A stretch of 64,000 bases of DNA from Chrysogorgia sp. JL179-B06 (GCA_035772405.1 JAYKKM010000159.1:1053501-1117500), one strand, 5' to 3'; numbered from the stretch's first letter, positions 11,278 through 22,739 are shown. The notes: generated by a model from the letters alone, not told the origin. Numbers and translations: made by a program.

Positions 11278-12521
11278 TTACTCCGATTGCACCAATCCAC
11301 CCAACACTTTCCGTATTATTGTCTCTCCTTCCATAAGTACTGTCTGTTGCATTGTCCTCACTATTCTTGTCACGTTCCTTTCTCCCTCAATCACTTTTGC
11401 CACCGCTTTGCTCGTCTTCTTCACACCACCACCCATACATCCAATAATAACCGGTACTACTTCCACTCTATAACCTGGTCTCTTCTCCCTAGTCTCAAAC
11501 GCAAGTTCCTCTAAATTCATTTCCATTGGGCACGACATTTCCACCAACCATATCTTCTTGTCTCTTTCGTCCTCCAGGGTCATGTCGGGTCGCGCTGTAC
11601 TCGTTTTCCTCATTCTGTACTCAAAGTCCCAACAAAGTTTGAATTCATTACCCTTGAGTACATGTCCCTTCTTCCATCTCTCTCTGTACCATACTGTGCT
11701 TTCAGGAAGAAGTCCTTTCTCTATTGCCCAATTGACTCCTAATACCATCAGTGCATTATTGTGTCTGCAAAGGTATTCAGATCCCGCCAGTATTTCACAT
11801 CCTGCAAGCAGGTGTTGAACGGTTTCATCGTGTTGTCCACATAACCTACACTTTCCATTTGTATCTCCGATTCCTCGCATCGCTTTCCATTTCCTGGTTT
11901 CAACCATTTGTTCCAACATATTCATAATCCCTGCTGTCTTCTGTACTGTAATGTTTGAGCTCAACCACATGTGGCTTTCTTTTTCCTGCCTTGCAAACAC
12001 TTGGCTCTGCATGACTTTCTCTTTATACGCGTTCTTTAGCTTATCCTGATATCGCTTCTTCATCTCCTTCTTCAACCCCTTCCAACAACCTGACCAATCA
12101 TTCTCCACCTTCTCTCCATCTTTCCAAATCTCCTCCTGCCTGAAGTCGACTTCAAGTCCCATTTCCTGTAGTGCTTGTTCTGCTTCCCTTTTCAGGCTTT
12201 TGTACTCGCTGTTATACTCTCTCTTCCATGCTGTCCTTATCCAGCGGCTTGAGCTTAACACCATGTATGTTGCCACACGCACTTTCGTCTCTTTGTAGAC
12301 CTGTCTCAGACTCTTTAAACCTCGCCCGCCATCCTGCCTATTCATGTAGAGTCGTTCGTCACTTCCTTGCCTAACTAGCATTCCTTTTCTGCGTAAGATC
12401 TCCTTCACCATCATGTCAAGATCATATAGTTCCTTTTTGGTGAACTGGCAAACATTCATTGCATATCCTGCGACCGGTATTACTCTGCAGTTGATTGCCC
12501 TCATAAGGTTCTTATCATACA

Positions 12522-12522
<1 letters not shown>
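11278..12522 (-). pseudogene. R4/Dong-like LINE: zinc knuckle and restriction-like endonuclease end
   Basis: An open frame of 408 codons runs from 12504 to 11278, and the same frame continues upstream to about 12522 (LYDKNL before the first methionine). It begins in the part after the reverse transcriptase (INCRVIPVAGYAMN, with GGRGLKSLRQVYKETKVRVA). Near residue 218 is a CX2CX3HX4HX4C-type knuckle (CRLCGQHDETVQHLLAGC). Near residue 305 is ARPDMTLEDERDKKIWLVEMSCP, fitting the PD...(D/E)xK-type core of the restriction-like endonuclease of R2/R4-group LINEs. In that group the domain nicks a specific target site before reverse transcription. The RT itself is missing, so the copy is 5'-truncated, but the remaining frame is uninterrupted, implying fairly recent insertion. 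(TTA)n flanks both sides. R4/Dong is my best clade guess; NeSL or R2 are alternatives. Confidence 0.75.

Positions 12523-12568
<46 letters not shown>
12523..12568 (+). repeat. (TTA)n microsatellite
   Basis: About fifteen TTA units immediately against the 5'-truncated end of the minus-strand restriction-like-endonuclease LINE. Together with the tract at 11161 it brackets that element. Confidence 0.9.
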
Positions 12569-12569
<1 letters not shown>

Positions 12570-15500
12570 TGGTGTAAGCTGTTGCGGTATCCCTGCCACA
12601 TGTACTCCTTTCTCTTTGTTGTTGTTATCCGTTTCACCGTTTTTAAATGTGTATTATTATAATACATATATTGTGTACTTTAGGAGACAACAAAATTACA
12701 CACCTAAAGGTATGTTATGGCTACACACAAAAGGTGTGTTGTGTGTGGTAGTAAGTTGGACGACCGTAATTGGAGGCGACCCGTAGGCTTCTCTTTCACT
12801 ATCTGGTACCCAAAGTAGGTGCCTAAAATTAACCACATACCCCAGCCGAAGCTGGTCCCTATTTTATCTAATGCTCTTGGTGAAAGTCCGACCTGCAATT
12901 ACCACTGCTCATTGGAATATGGCAACATGAATTTTCAGTCTACCAGAATCGATATCTGAACAAGACGCCCCAAAGTAGTAACACATACCAAGCTAGTGTA
13001 TCAGATTTACAGTTCTTCACTTTTGAAAAGGCAAGCAGCGTTCTGTGACCACTATATTACACACCTTGCATGGTATAATACCATATATTATAATACCATA
13101 CTAGAAATACGTGTACGCAACAACCCCTCGCTTGGATAGTTTTGGTAATAAATAATTATTTTTTTCAGTAAAAAGAAAAGAAAAGAAAAAACTCGAAATT
13201 TGGAAAAAAGAGAAAAATCGGAGAAAAGCCACAGCCGCTCGAAAACTCGAGTCTTAGTAGAGAGAAGCTTAGTAATACAAACTTTTCGTACATTTTATAA
13301 ATAAACAACTAACTAATTGACAGTACCGATAAAGATGGCGACTAGTACATTTAACCATAATTCCTTGCGCGCAGTAAACATTGAATTTCGTAGAAATAGC
13401 ATAGGATAGTTTCAAAAATATTAAGTTTGGTAAAAAGGAAGCTTTTACGTATTTAGTTCATGTTGACAAGGTAAACAATGTTTAGCTGTTATCACAGTCG
13501 ATTTAAGGTCACAAAGCATTCTGGTAAAATGTACAGCTTTCTGGTAAAATGTATAATGTCGATACCGTCAATTTATATTTTCCTGTGATCAATTATTTGA
13601 GCTTTAAAGTATGAAATGTGACATGCGGCCGTGTGGCAGAGCATTTGACCGTAAAAACATGATACCTATGTTTGTTGCATACATGTATTTATAGTTTCTT
13701 GTGCAGATGTTTACAACAGATGCAAAAGAAGTTGTACTAGGAAAAACATTTCTGTACTTATTTCGTTATTTCGCATTATAGTAACACCCGTTTCTTCTGA
13801 TATCTTGCATAGCTAATTAATTTTTCACTTTTCGTTCGAAATATATTTAGCGAAGAAATGACGCAATTATTACCATGGTAACTAACTGATTTTCCATTTA
13901 TCAAAAATACAAACTGATTTTAACTTGTTCCGGCGACAATATCTTTTGAAATACTAACTCTACAAAGTCATGAGACACGTCAAATAAAAGCTTGAATAAC
14001 AGACTCGGACATGCGTGCACTGAATATATTTGTAAATAATTGCTAACATAAACACTTACATCTTCCAGCTTCCAATGACGATATATTCTGAACTACAGAA
14101 AGCTTGACTAACTTACTCGGACATACGTACACAATATCTTACTATTAACTTTAAATTGCTAACCGATAAAACACTGAAAAGGACTTAAAGGAGTTGGCCT
14201 TCGGACGCTATACTATACATCAAATGAAAGCTTGAATAACAGACACGAACATACGTACAAAAATATCTTTATAACCGATTCCTAACATCTTTAAAAAAGC
14301 GAAAACACTTACAGCTTTGCCCTTGAACGGCTTTTGTATTTACGAACTGTCAAATTTGACATCTTCCAGCTTTCGACGACTATATATATTTTGAACTACT
14401 GAAAGCTTGACTAAAGTTGACTCAGACATACGTACAAAAAATAAACAGTGAAAAGAAGTTGGCCTTCGGACGTTATAAAATTACTTGAAAGCAATATTAA
14501 GTTAGGATGTGTACGCGGGTTTATTACAGTACCGTAAAGAAGCGAAAATATTAATTGTTGCTGTTCGTAAAACGCTCGACTGTTACGACACTTTACGGCG
14601 GTCCGTCCAAAGGAATGTTAGGAATGTGTAGCAGTCAGAATTCAACTCCTTAAGACAGTGTCCCACACCCCCCGTCAAGATTATCACCCTCGCTTGCGAG
14701 GGGATTATACCATATTAGGGTGATAATCTCGTTCGCGGGAAATCTATTCGGGTCCAAATCCACATTTAGTTTGTTTATATATTATATATATATATCTTGA
14801 AACTTTTCTTGAATACTATCTTGAAACCTCTTCTTGTTCCTCCATTGTTGACTGGCTCGTCTTGGTTTACGGACATTCAAGCTTGAATTCTCAGTGGGGT
14901 ATATATACCCTGGGATTATAGAACTTTGTAAGGGGTTTGGAGTGGGATTATAACCAGTTGGAGTTATAACCAGAAAGGTTTCAAAATCCATAACAGGCAA
15001 ACTGTTGGCACTTTTATTAGATCAAGTTTTCGCATAATAGTCAATTAAGAAAAATGTAAGAACATGCAAATATTAACTATCATTTATAATAACATTTGTA
15101 TGTCTGTATGTCTGTAGCAAAACCTGCTACAACACAAGTAATGTAGCTCATGCCTCAAAATTATTTTAATAGTTTCATCTACCTCAGCTTGTCAGTACCG
15201 AAACACGGAATGCTGCCCTGTTCAAACAGTTTATCTGTTATTATTGATTATTTAATCTTATTCTCAATTTTTGTGTTAATTACCATTGAAATACATTGTT
15301 TGTTAATTAATATTATGAAAGCAATGGAGCTCTGTCAGCAGAATAAAATATTTATATATTAATAATAAATTAGTATATGCACCATTGGTCATCCACAAGC
15401 TAGGGATGTGGTGATGTTCATTATAAACCGTAGCTGACAAAGTTAATTATAAATCATACACCATGGTTTCTTATACATTGAGCTTTTGGTGACAAGTTAG

Positions 15501-16140
15501 TTATTTCTTAATGACCGATGGTAGTAACACCACTATACTGCCTTACTGTTCTGTTCGATACAGGTACCTCACCCAAAAATTAAACACTTTGGGTTATTTA
15601 GTTAATAATGAATAATAATGACATAAACTATTTGCAACCAAGACTCACTACATTAAGATAGGCATCTTGGATGTGTTATGGTACAAGATTAAGAAGAAAA
15701 GTTTATCTAACAGTTAGCCCTAGATATTACTAGATGCCAATATATAAGTTACTTACTATTATCAAAAACGAATTAGATATTACACTTACTGTATTACCAA
15801 TATAAAAGTTTAGGTGTGTCCCACTGCTTATCCTTCATAGTTCATACAAAATAGATAATAAGTTGACCTTATACAGCAACCGGTCAACTTTTATATTAGC
15901 TGGTTCTTTTGTGGTAATGCTATTTCCATATCTTCATCTAAAACGTTGTAGAAGTCCTTGCACTCTTTGTCAATTGTTCCGATAGCTGCCATAGACAGAT
16001 TTAGAAATTTTACTTTACTGAAGCGTTGTTTCAAGGAGTTGCAGAGGTCTTTATAACGAACCGCTTTCCTCCTTCAGTTTTTAGTTATATTAGTCGATTG
16101 CACTGTTCGCTGACGACTCGAAGTGTTGTAATGTAATTGC
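12569..16140. other. Non-coding stretch
   Basis: No supported gene. AAGATGGCG at 13332-13340 resembles a strong start context but opens only a short frame. A degenerate tandem repeat lies at about 13978-14490. The rest, including 14500-16140, is AT-rich and featureless to my reading apart from a short (TA)n at 14775-14795. Confidence 0.45.
13978..14490 (+). repeat. Degenerate tandem repeat, about 250-266 bp period
   Basis: Blocks alternate: agcttgaataacagac with acatacgtac (13988, 14229), agcttgactaa (14101, 14405), cttccagctt (14065, 14361) and agttggccttcggacg (14191 and about 14457). The order repeats twice with about 75-80 percent identity. No coding potential. Confidence 0.55.
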
Positions 16141-16390
16141 TGCCGTAGGCAGCACACTAATCTTGACATGGCTCGTTCCCAGACCTCTTTACCGAGCTAT
16201 GTATAGTCAACGAGATCTCGATCTGTAAAAGTTTTGGCGTCGGTCGGATGGATGGATGTTCAGTTTTATGACGTTTTGTGACGTAGTTCAAGTTGCCATA
16301 TTCGTATTCACGGAAGTTGTACGGAATTACTGTTCGGAACTTGTCAACGCCACCAGGAACATGGTATTTTCTGAACTCGCAAAGCAAATG
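16141..16390 (+). promoter_or_regulatory. Possible promoter and first exon
   Basis: This stretch is more GC-rich than its surroundings and contains two TGACG motifs (within atgacgttttgtgacgtag, about 16267-16285), the core of CRE-type sites. An ATG at 16361 opens MVFSELAKQM, and the frame leaves at a strong donor, aaatg|gtgagt, at 16390/16391. This would suit a short first coding exon, perhaps of the host gene at 20972. The splice phases (0 here, one base required there) do not join directly, so an unseen exon would be needed. Weak evidence. Confidence 0.25.
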
Positions 16391-16774
16391 GTGAGTCGAA
16401 CGATCTCTTCTGCCTTTGTTGCTGTCGCGAATTTCAATTCATTTCAGTGAGGAGATATACTGTTATCGAGGTAAGACGACTAAGATAGTTCTCTGTACTT
16501 TTGTCCTTTAAAAGGCTCGCTTAAAACGGCAATATGGCTGAGTGAGGTAGAAATTTACAAGATGTCATCTGCAATTCCAGATAAACTATCATCAATTATC
16601 AAATTGTTTTGTTTGTGAATACGGTTTACTTTTTATTTAGGTGTATATTGGTGTGAGTTTATTGTTTCTTACAAGAGGCATTGTGTTCTCGCTGATCAGC
16701 ATCTGGGAAGCAACATCCATCTTCAGAGATGGATAAAAGAACGTTTTTCCCAAAAAAAAAAATTCTTTTTTCTT

Positions 16775-17235
16775 TTATTCATTAAAAGACAATAAAAGAC
16801 AATAAAAGACAACTTTTGGTAAAAAAATTTCTGAATCCGAACACAAATTGACAAATTTCAAATTTGGCATGCCTCAATGTGAATGTTTATACTACTTTTC
16901 ACACCAGTTAAAAATCTAAGTTAATGTTAAAGTTTTAGTGATCTTTTCTTGCGAAGTGTTAGTCATCTTCAAAGACTTAATTCCTGTTCTAAAAAGCTTT
17001 GTTAGTCACCAGTCTCTCGACAGTCGACGCAATTTAGGTGAGAAAATGTTTGCATTTGCTCATTTATTTGCTATTTCCAATAAATGAGGATCATAAGTTT
17101 GAGAAGATACTTTCAAGTTTATTAATTATTTTGTTAAAAAGAATAAAAGACAATAAAAGACAATTTTAAGTCTCAATAGAAATCTTCTTTTATTAATAAA
17201 AGACAATAAAAGACAAAATAATAAAAGAACAAATG
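16775..17235 (+). repeat. (GACAATAAAA)n tandem clusters
   Basis: Tandem units of about 10 bp reading gacaataaaa occur at 16784-16815, 17140-17165 and 17195-17225, with diverged sequence between. Probably slippage repeats of one origin. Confidence 0.65.
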
Positions 17236-17800
17236 CCATCCCTGTCCATCTTAAATATACCTTGAATATGGCAAATCATTCAATATCAGATATGTATAAC
17301 AAGATAACAGATATTAAGCATGCAGAAGAATGCACATCCGTGTCCACATCAGAAACAAATTCTGATTAACTTAATTTGTCAACTGGTATTACCTGTACAT
17401 GTACGTCAACTGTTTTGTGTTCATATTAAAATGCATTTTTATGCAAGCCTTGTACAGAGAACTATGTTATACAACTGTTTTATCTTTATGTTCAACTGCA
17501 TTTTTATGGAACTGTTCAAGTTACATCTGTTTAATATTATACATGTTCATGAACTATTATATTGTGAATAAATGTTGAGAACGGTTACAACAAGGGTTGT
17601 CAACAAGGGAGGGGGCAGATTTGAGGCATCTGCAAATGTGCCAGGGGCCCCCGCACATGCTTCATCTGCCCATGGCTGTGCGTAATGAATGTCTTACCCA
17701 AGATAGATGTTTAACCCCACAGTACCTTTGGTCAAGCAAGCTCAGTGTGAGCTCCATATATACGTAGAGCTCGCTGCTCTGGTCTTAACTAAACCATAAC
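17236..17800. other. Non-coding stretch
   Basis: I see no gene, RNA or clear repeat here. The open frame near 17320-17571 has no recognisable feature and a chance-like composition. Confidence 0.45.
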
Positions 17801-17839
17801 CGCATGCGTACAAGGCTATATTACCTCCGCTGCCACTTT

Positions 17840-18318
17840 GACTTCAATAAGCCCACCACTTATTTTTCCAATTTTGCACAATATCATGACGGCCTTGGAC
17901 CATTGGTTTCAAGGCAGCACTTCCCTTGCGATAGTAACTTCTAGTTAGGAACACCCGTGACTGCTACTCACTACAACATGACCTTGACAGTCTTCAGCAT
18001 TGGAGCCAGGATTGGCGGCTACACTTCAATAACTCCAAGTGTGAAGTCCTTACAATTTCACGGAAAAAAAATCCAATTCATTATGACTATAAGACCGGTC
18101 AAACTTTGCTGGATCATGCTGTAACCCAAAAAGACCTGGGAGTTACAGTTACAAAGAACTTTAGATGGGACGCGCATATTGACAGTGTTCTAGCCAAAGG
18201 CTACAAAATGTTGGGTTTTCTGCGGAGACACGCCACGGATGCAAAGACTGATTGCCAAACCAAGAAACTACTCTATCTTGCGCTAGTGCGTCCTTACCTT
18301 GATATGCAAGTGAGTTAA
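17840..18318 (+). pseudogene. LINE-E: reverse-transcriptase fragment
   Basis: Translated pieces run YSLQHDLDSLQHWSQDW, LHFNNSKCEVLTISRKKNP, QTLLDHAVTQKDLGVTVTK, FRWDAHIDSVLAKGYKMLGF and KKLLYLALVRPYL. This is the segment just after the FADD box through the thumb of CR1/jockey-type LINEs. The last 70 codons are open (18106-18315). Catalytic motifs and both ends are absent. A short, inactive fragment. Confidence 0.85.
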
Positions 18319-18704
18319 ATCACTTAGATAATAGGAAAGATACACTTTAGACATCAAAGTTGCGTCGAACTTAATTCAATTAAATGCGATGGAACTGTGA
18401 CATCCAAAGTCTATACTAGGCTTAACTGTTTAATTTTGAAATGTGTAGAACGTCGATATTACTTTATGGCATCCGCCGCCGGAAATACAAGCGTCTGCAC
18501 GCAGGCTAATATTACTTGTGATCAACAACAAAGTTTTTTGCTGAAAACACAACGGATTTTGAAATTCGACGGCAAAAGTTTAAAATTGGATATCGGTAAA
18601 AAAATCGGATATACTTGTCGAATGTTGCCGATCCGATATTTGGCCTATATTGCAAAATATCGGCCTAATCCGATATGCCGATCCGATTACCGTTTGACCT
18701 CTAC
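18319..18704. repeat. Non-coding, with CGGATAT-rich degenerate repeat
   Basis: Between about 18590 and 18695 the words atcggatat, gatccgatat and atatcgg recur many times on both strands, giving a locally self-complementary low-complexity patch. The rest is unremarkable. Confidence 0.5.
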
Positions 18705-19038
18705 TCCAAATAGAATCCGTTTTTGTGGCGGCACTTCGAGAAAAGTTCTGCTGTTTTATTTAATAAGTTAGTTTTATCAGCTTTCATGATAATTAGCTTT
18801 TCTTCTAAGCAGAGGTGGCATCCTTGCTCCGTTTAGGTAGGCAGCGACGTGCTTCACGATGGACCATTTCAGTCTGAAATTTTGTTTTTTTTCTTTTAAT
18901 TCCCAAATGTGTTTTGAAAGTTCGGTTTCGTTCCGATATGTTTTGTCACGAAAAGCTTTCAGGTGGTTGCTGTATCTTCTTTTAAATTCGTTAGCTGTCA
19001 TTCCGATGTACTGTTTTGTCGTTTGGTCGTCTGTTGTT
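18705..19038 (-). pseudogene. PLE-1: GIY-YIG C-terminal fragment
   Basis: On the minus strand the frame starts against a (TA)n tract with TTKQYIGMTANEFKRRY (the YIG half of a GIY-YIG nuclease), then HLKAFRDK and ELSKHIWELK. After a one-base frameshift near 18822 the usual ending appears in the next frame: CHLCLEEKLIIMKADKTN, then SKCRHKNGFYLE. This is the endonuclease end of a Penelope-like element. The GIY half and the reverse transcriptase are lost at the (TA)n junction. Confidence 0.8.
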
Positions 19039-19039
19039 G

Positions 19040-19108
<69 letters not shown>
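19039..19108. repeat. (TA)n microsatellite
   Basis: About 35 uninterrupted TA units separating PLE-1 from PLE-2. Confidence 0.95.
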
Positions 19109-19113
<5 letters not shown>

Positions 19114-19142
19114 AAATACTAAAATTGCAGCCAGGATTGTAC

Positions 19143-19319
19143 ATATTAAAAATATTTATTAAGTTGACTCTGACTAACTAAAAACGTATGACAACGTTCA
19201 AAATGTTCTTAAAGACGTTTCGATCAAAAAGCTTCGATCTTCGTCGGTTAAAAAAGGTAAAAAAGCAATTACAGCTTATTATATACAGTAGGTTAAAAAT
19301 TATGTAAATCAGTAAAAAC
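19143..19319 (-). repeat. PLE-2 terminal repeat, left arm
   Basis: About 177 bp that is an inverted copy of 19854-20030. It lies downstream of the minus-strand GIY-YIG frame, so it corresponds to a 3' terminal repeat, and contains a hammerhead-like motif in the sense orientation. Just outside (19109-19140) the words gctaaaattgcagccagg-like also occur at 51915-51945 and 58515-58545 beside (TA)n. Confidence 0.8.
19213..19248 (-). ncRNA. Hammerhead-ribozyme-like relic (PLE-2, left)
   Basis: Minus strand reads CCGACGA, A, GAUC, a 10-nt loop, GAUC, GAAA, CGUC. This has the layout of a hammerhead core (CUGANGA, stem II, GAAA, short palindromic stem III, C17), but U4 is C and an extra A precedes stem II. 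Hammerhead motifs in PLE terminal repeats are established knowledge; activity of this one is doubtful. Confidence 0.5.
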
Positions 19320-19857
19320 TACGAGAGGGATTTATAAATCTCAGGAATGTCAATGTGATCATTTCCAGCATTGGAATTTCTTTGGGAATGCCACGCTTCA
19401 AGGAACAGTCTTTTATGATAATTTGTCGCTTTGTCAATAATCTTAGTGTTTTCAAAATCCATATTGTGGTTTTGTTCACTAGTATGCTGGGTTATTTTCG
19501 AGTTTTTGTCATGTTTTTGTACTGCTCTTGTGTGTTCTTTAACTCGGGTTCTCAAAGCTCTGTCCGTTTGTCCAATATAAACAAAGTTACAATCTTGGCA
19601 ATCGATTCTATACACTACACTCCTTGTATCACCTTTATCGAGTTTGTCTTTCGGTTTTGGAAAGCGTTGGCTCAAAATATTCAACGGTTTATAGCCTACT
19701 TTAACATTTTCGCGTCGCAAGACCCTAGAGATCTTTTCTGAGACGCCTTTGACATATGGTAATACGACAAGGCTAGTGCATTGTTCATTGGAACTTGTGT
19801 TGTTGTTAGTGGAAGGGTGCGGAGTTTTCCTTTTAGCGTCACATTTCTTACACAGTT
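19319..19857 (-). pseudogene. PLE-2: GIY-YIG endonuclease end of a Penelope-like element
   Basis: An uninterrupted minus-strand frame begins at about 19857 (LCKKCDAKRKT), passes LVVLPYVKGVSEKISRVLRR, and reaches the nuclease at SVVYRIDCQDCNFVYIGQT, where VVY and YIG are the paired GIY-YIG signature strands. RVKEHTRA follows with the conserved Arg. It ends at a stop near 19319. In PLEs this domain follows the reverse transcriptase and nicks the target DNA. The RT is missing: the frame is cut where the inverted terminal repeat begins, so this is a 5'-truncated copy joined to a second terminal repeat in opposite orientation. Confidence 0.85.
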
Positions 19858-20021
19858 TTTACTGATTTACATAATTTTTAACCTACTGTATATAATAAGC
19901 TGTAATTGCTTTTTTACCTTTTTTAACCGACGAAGATCGAAGCTTTTTGATCGAAACGTCTTTAAGAACATTTTGAACGTTGTCATACGTTTTTAGTTAG
20001 TCAGAGTCAACTTAATAAATA

Positions 20022-20030
<9 letters not shown>
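19854..20030 (+). repeat. PLE-2 terminal repeat, right arm (inverted)
   Basis: Inverted copy of 19143-19319, nearly identical over about 177 bp. It ends in a (TA)n tract at 20028-20054. The pair makes the locus a large potential hairpin with the GIY-YIG frame in the loop. Inverted terminal repeats are a known PLE arrangement. Confidence 0.85.
19926..19960 (+). ncRNA. Hammerhead-ribozyme-like relic (PLE-2, right)
   Basis: The same CCGACGA, GAUC-stem and GAAACGUC layout as at 19213-19248, on the + strand because the arm is inverted. It shares the same defects from the consensus core. Confidence 0.45.
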
Positions 20031-20054
<24 letters not shown>

Positions 20055-20279
20055 GCAAAGTGAAAAGGTGGTAAACTGCCAATAATTGAGTGACAAGATA
20101 CTGACGTTTCGAGCGGAACCCTTCATCAGAGTGAGACGAGATGAAATAAAATAAATAGGACTTATATAGGGTGTAGCAGGTAGAAAGTAGCCAATCAAAT
20201 GCACGGGAAATAAACTAACTAATAATTAATGAATGGGAAAAGTTAAATCATTAGCTATTTTTACAGGGGGTGGGAGAAA
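20055..20279 (-). mobile_element. Solo PLE-type terminal repeat between (TA)n tracts
   Basis: About 225 bp with no coding capacity, bounded by (TA)n at 20028-20054 and 20283-20299. On the minus strand it carries CUGAUGA followed by a short stem, then GAAACGUC, a hammerhead-like arrangement typical of PLE terminal repeats. It differs in sequence from the PLE-2 arms, so it represents a second PLE family or an unlinked terminal repeat. Confidence 0.55.
20100..20133 (-). ncRNA. Hammerhead-ribozyme-like motif
   Basis: Minus strand: CACU, CUGAUGA, AGGG-UUCCG-CUC, GAA, ACGU, C, AGU. The conserved core CUGAUGA and GAAA is intact. Stem I has 3 pairs, stem III is the 4-nt palindrome ACGU, and stem II is weak with an unpaired A. 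Such minimal stem III forms can act only as dimers, if at all. Confidence 0.55.
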
Positions 20280-20548
20280 AGTATATATATATATATATAC
20301 TTGACATTGTACCTTGTTTTTTGATTTCTCAGTGTGCGGGAGCTCTACCTTGGAATAGTTTCCATGGTGACCTCTTATTGCAGTTTCTATCTCTCAACTG
20401 CTTGCTCTATTGCCGAGCCTGCGATGGCCCCATTGCTTACTCTATTGCTTGCTGTACAACTAGATCGCTTGGCCTTGATCGTCTATGGAACCTACATCCA
20501 ACATAAAGGATACCTAACAGTTATTTTACTGATATATTTAATGTAATG

Positions 20549-20690
20549 TATATGAACAACGAGAGCGTGTGTTTCAGTATTCAAACACGAGAAAACAATG
20601 TTTGAAAATACGAGCGCGAGCGTTTTTGTTAATTGTTTTCGAGTGTTTGGATATCCCAGTCGGACACGAGCTCGAGTTGTTCATATGACT
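20549..20690. repeat. Fold-back element upstream of host exon
   Basis: Arms tatgaacaac...attcaaacacgag (20551-20598) and the inverse ending gttgttcata (to about 20686) pair over about 50 bp. A second hairpin follows at about 20790-20872 (acatgcataattaagatat against its inverse). They may form one MITE in the intron just before the exon at 20972. Confidence 0.6.
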
Positions 20691-20971
20691 TCTCAAATTA
20701 ATCCGAACGCTGTTGGCTATAATTAAATATAGGTAATAATTTAATATGTTTGGCCTTATCTCATGGAAAATCCAAAATGGGTTACAGATGATTTTACATG
20801 CATAATTAAGATATTTCAGGAAGATCGCTAGTGACTTTAATTCATCAAATATCTTAATTACGCATGCAAAATGTATTCTAGTCTTTTGTAGGTGAGGGTG
20901 TTTCCCCGGGATACCCAAATTTCATCTCTTGATCATGAATTATTAATAAATTTGAGAAGCTTGTTTACTAG

Positions 20972-21225
20972 GTTCTGAGGTAGTTGGACCAGAGAATTAT
21001 GAAACACCTAATGTTGCGATGCAGCAAGGGCTACAAACAGTACCGCCGTATTGTTCCCATTATCAAACCAGTCAAACGAATCTAGGCAATCAGTTCCAAC
21101 CGCCAAAACAACAGACCCCATCGCAGCAACAATCTCAAAGTGGCTTACCTGGTCCTGGATTACCTACGAATTCATCTTCTGTGTCCCAAACCGGCATTTC
21201 TATATCCCACACGTCCCCGCAACAG
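20972..21225 (+). CDS. Host gene exon: Q/P/S-rich protein, internal exon
   Basis: The exon starts after tttactag and ends at caacag|gtaatt. One frame is open throughout: two leading bases, then SEVVGPENYETPNVAMQQG and on to HTSPQQ, rich in Gln, Pro and Ser. It exits in phase 0, and the next good acceptor with matching phase and composition is 32692. I do not recognise the family; such low-complexity tails are common in transcriptional regulators, which is inference only. The upstream exon that must donate one base was not found. Confidence 0.65.
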
Positions 21226-22739
21226 GTAATTCTTTAATTACTTTACATATATTGCACAGACAAATCGTGAACGTCTTGACAGGTCTGCATGCACAGCCTT
21301 TTTTAACTTGTGTTACAATAAGCTTTCGTTTGGCACAGATTGTTATGATAAAAGTCTGCAGCTGTGGATTGATCACATGTTTAATACAAGTTAACGTAAA
21401 TATCAACGTGAATGGTTTCTGTTTGAACTGTTTACAACAACTGTTTGAATAGGCATGGAAATATTCTAAATTGTTTATCCAGCAAGTGTCTAAGTTTTTT
21501 CTGAGCTCTTTGAGTGCGCACATCTTTAACGCTCTTACTGTCTATGAAGCTTTCTTACTGTCCATGATAAAAACAAATCATGCACCTAAATCACTTTCTG
21601 AACATTTAGTTTTCCATTCACTATTGTGGGCTGATTAATAATTTTGTAAACTAATTGGAATGAGTCGAACTAAGACATTACAACAGGTTCACAACATTTT
21701 AATAAAAGATGTATTTTTGAAACGAATTACTAAAATTCGTAGTTGAGATCTTATTTGAGCATATGAGAGACATGCGTTCTAAAACATCATTTTTCATATT
21801 TTCCCATTCCATAATAAACATTATACCAAATTAACCATATTTTCACTCCCTGTGTTTAAAATTAAAAGTGACTGAGAAAAATTAATAATTAGTATTACAA
21901 GCTTAAAATTGCGTGACATTTTCGACTCGTAACTTCATTGATGGTTGCACTTGTATTATTATAATTGCCAGGGGGTGGATAAAGTTAATTTATTTCTGGG
22001 ACCACAGACAAAAATAAAAATATTTTCTGCTGCCAGATGTTCCTTCCACGCTCACTTTACCCCTTGTGTCCTCTATTACATTACCTATTTCCATGAGAGA
22101 TGGCCGTCAATTAAACCCTTGGCACTCAGTCCAGGGTATACTAGGTAGACAAAATAGTGGTTACAATTTTGGTAACAACTTGTCAACTACTCAACTTACT
22201 GACTTGTAACTCACTAACTTGTAATAATATTTACTTGTAATAATATAAATATGTAGTCATGATTGTCATGTAATATGTTAAATACTGCAACACACCATGA
22301 TGCCAACACCCACAATTCTGTGAAGAGAAAAAGCCCCAAAAATGTACAATACATTAATTATAATATTCTATTATCCTTTGAATTTTGATACTTATAATTT
22401 GAAGTCAGGAACTTATAATTACTTATTACGTTATCAGTCGGAGTTGAAAAATCGTCAAACCATCACATTACAGCCTAACATACTAGCCGTCTACAATTAA
22501 ATTACTTAATAGTAATGTAAAACACTCCTAAAAAGCTAAAAAGGTCATTGCTATTTAATTATAGCTAGTAAATTAGATATAAGTCAGTGAATCATGATTC
22601 ATATCATGTGCAGATGTAGTGCTGTGCATGTCTATTCCGTGCTCTTAAATTTGCTATTTTAATTTAACATTTTGTGCAACACCTTCAAGCCCCCATTAAA
22701 GTCTTTCAATTGTTCTAAGACAGTGGTTTTATAGAACTG
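21226..22739. other. Intron, non-coding stretch
   Basis: First part of the proposed 11.5 kb intron. It is AT-rich, and I see no gene, RNA or clear repeat in it. Open frames near 21200-21520 and 21945 have no recognisable content. Confidence 0.5.

Noticed and set aside
11287..12374. Plus-strand frames opposite the restriction-like-endonuclease LINE
   Set aside because: Shadow frames of the minus-strand coding sequence, Ser/Cys/His-rich without motifs.
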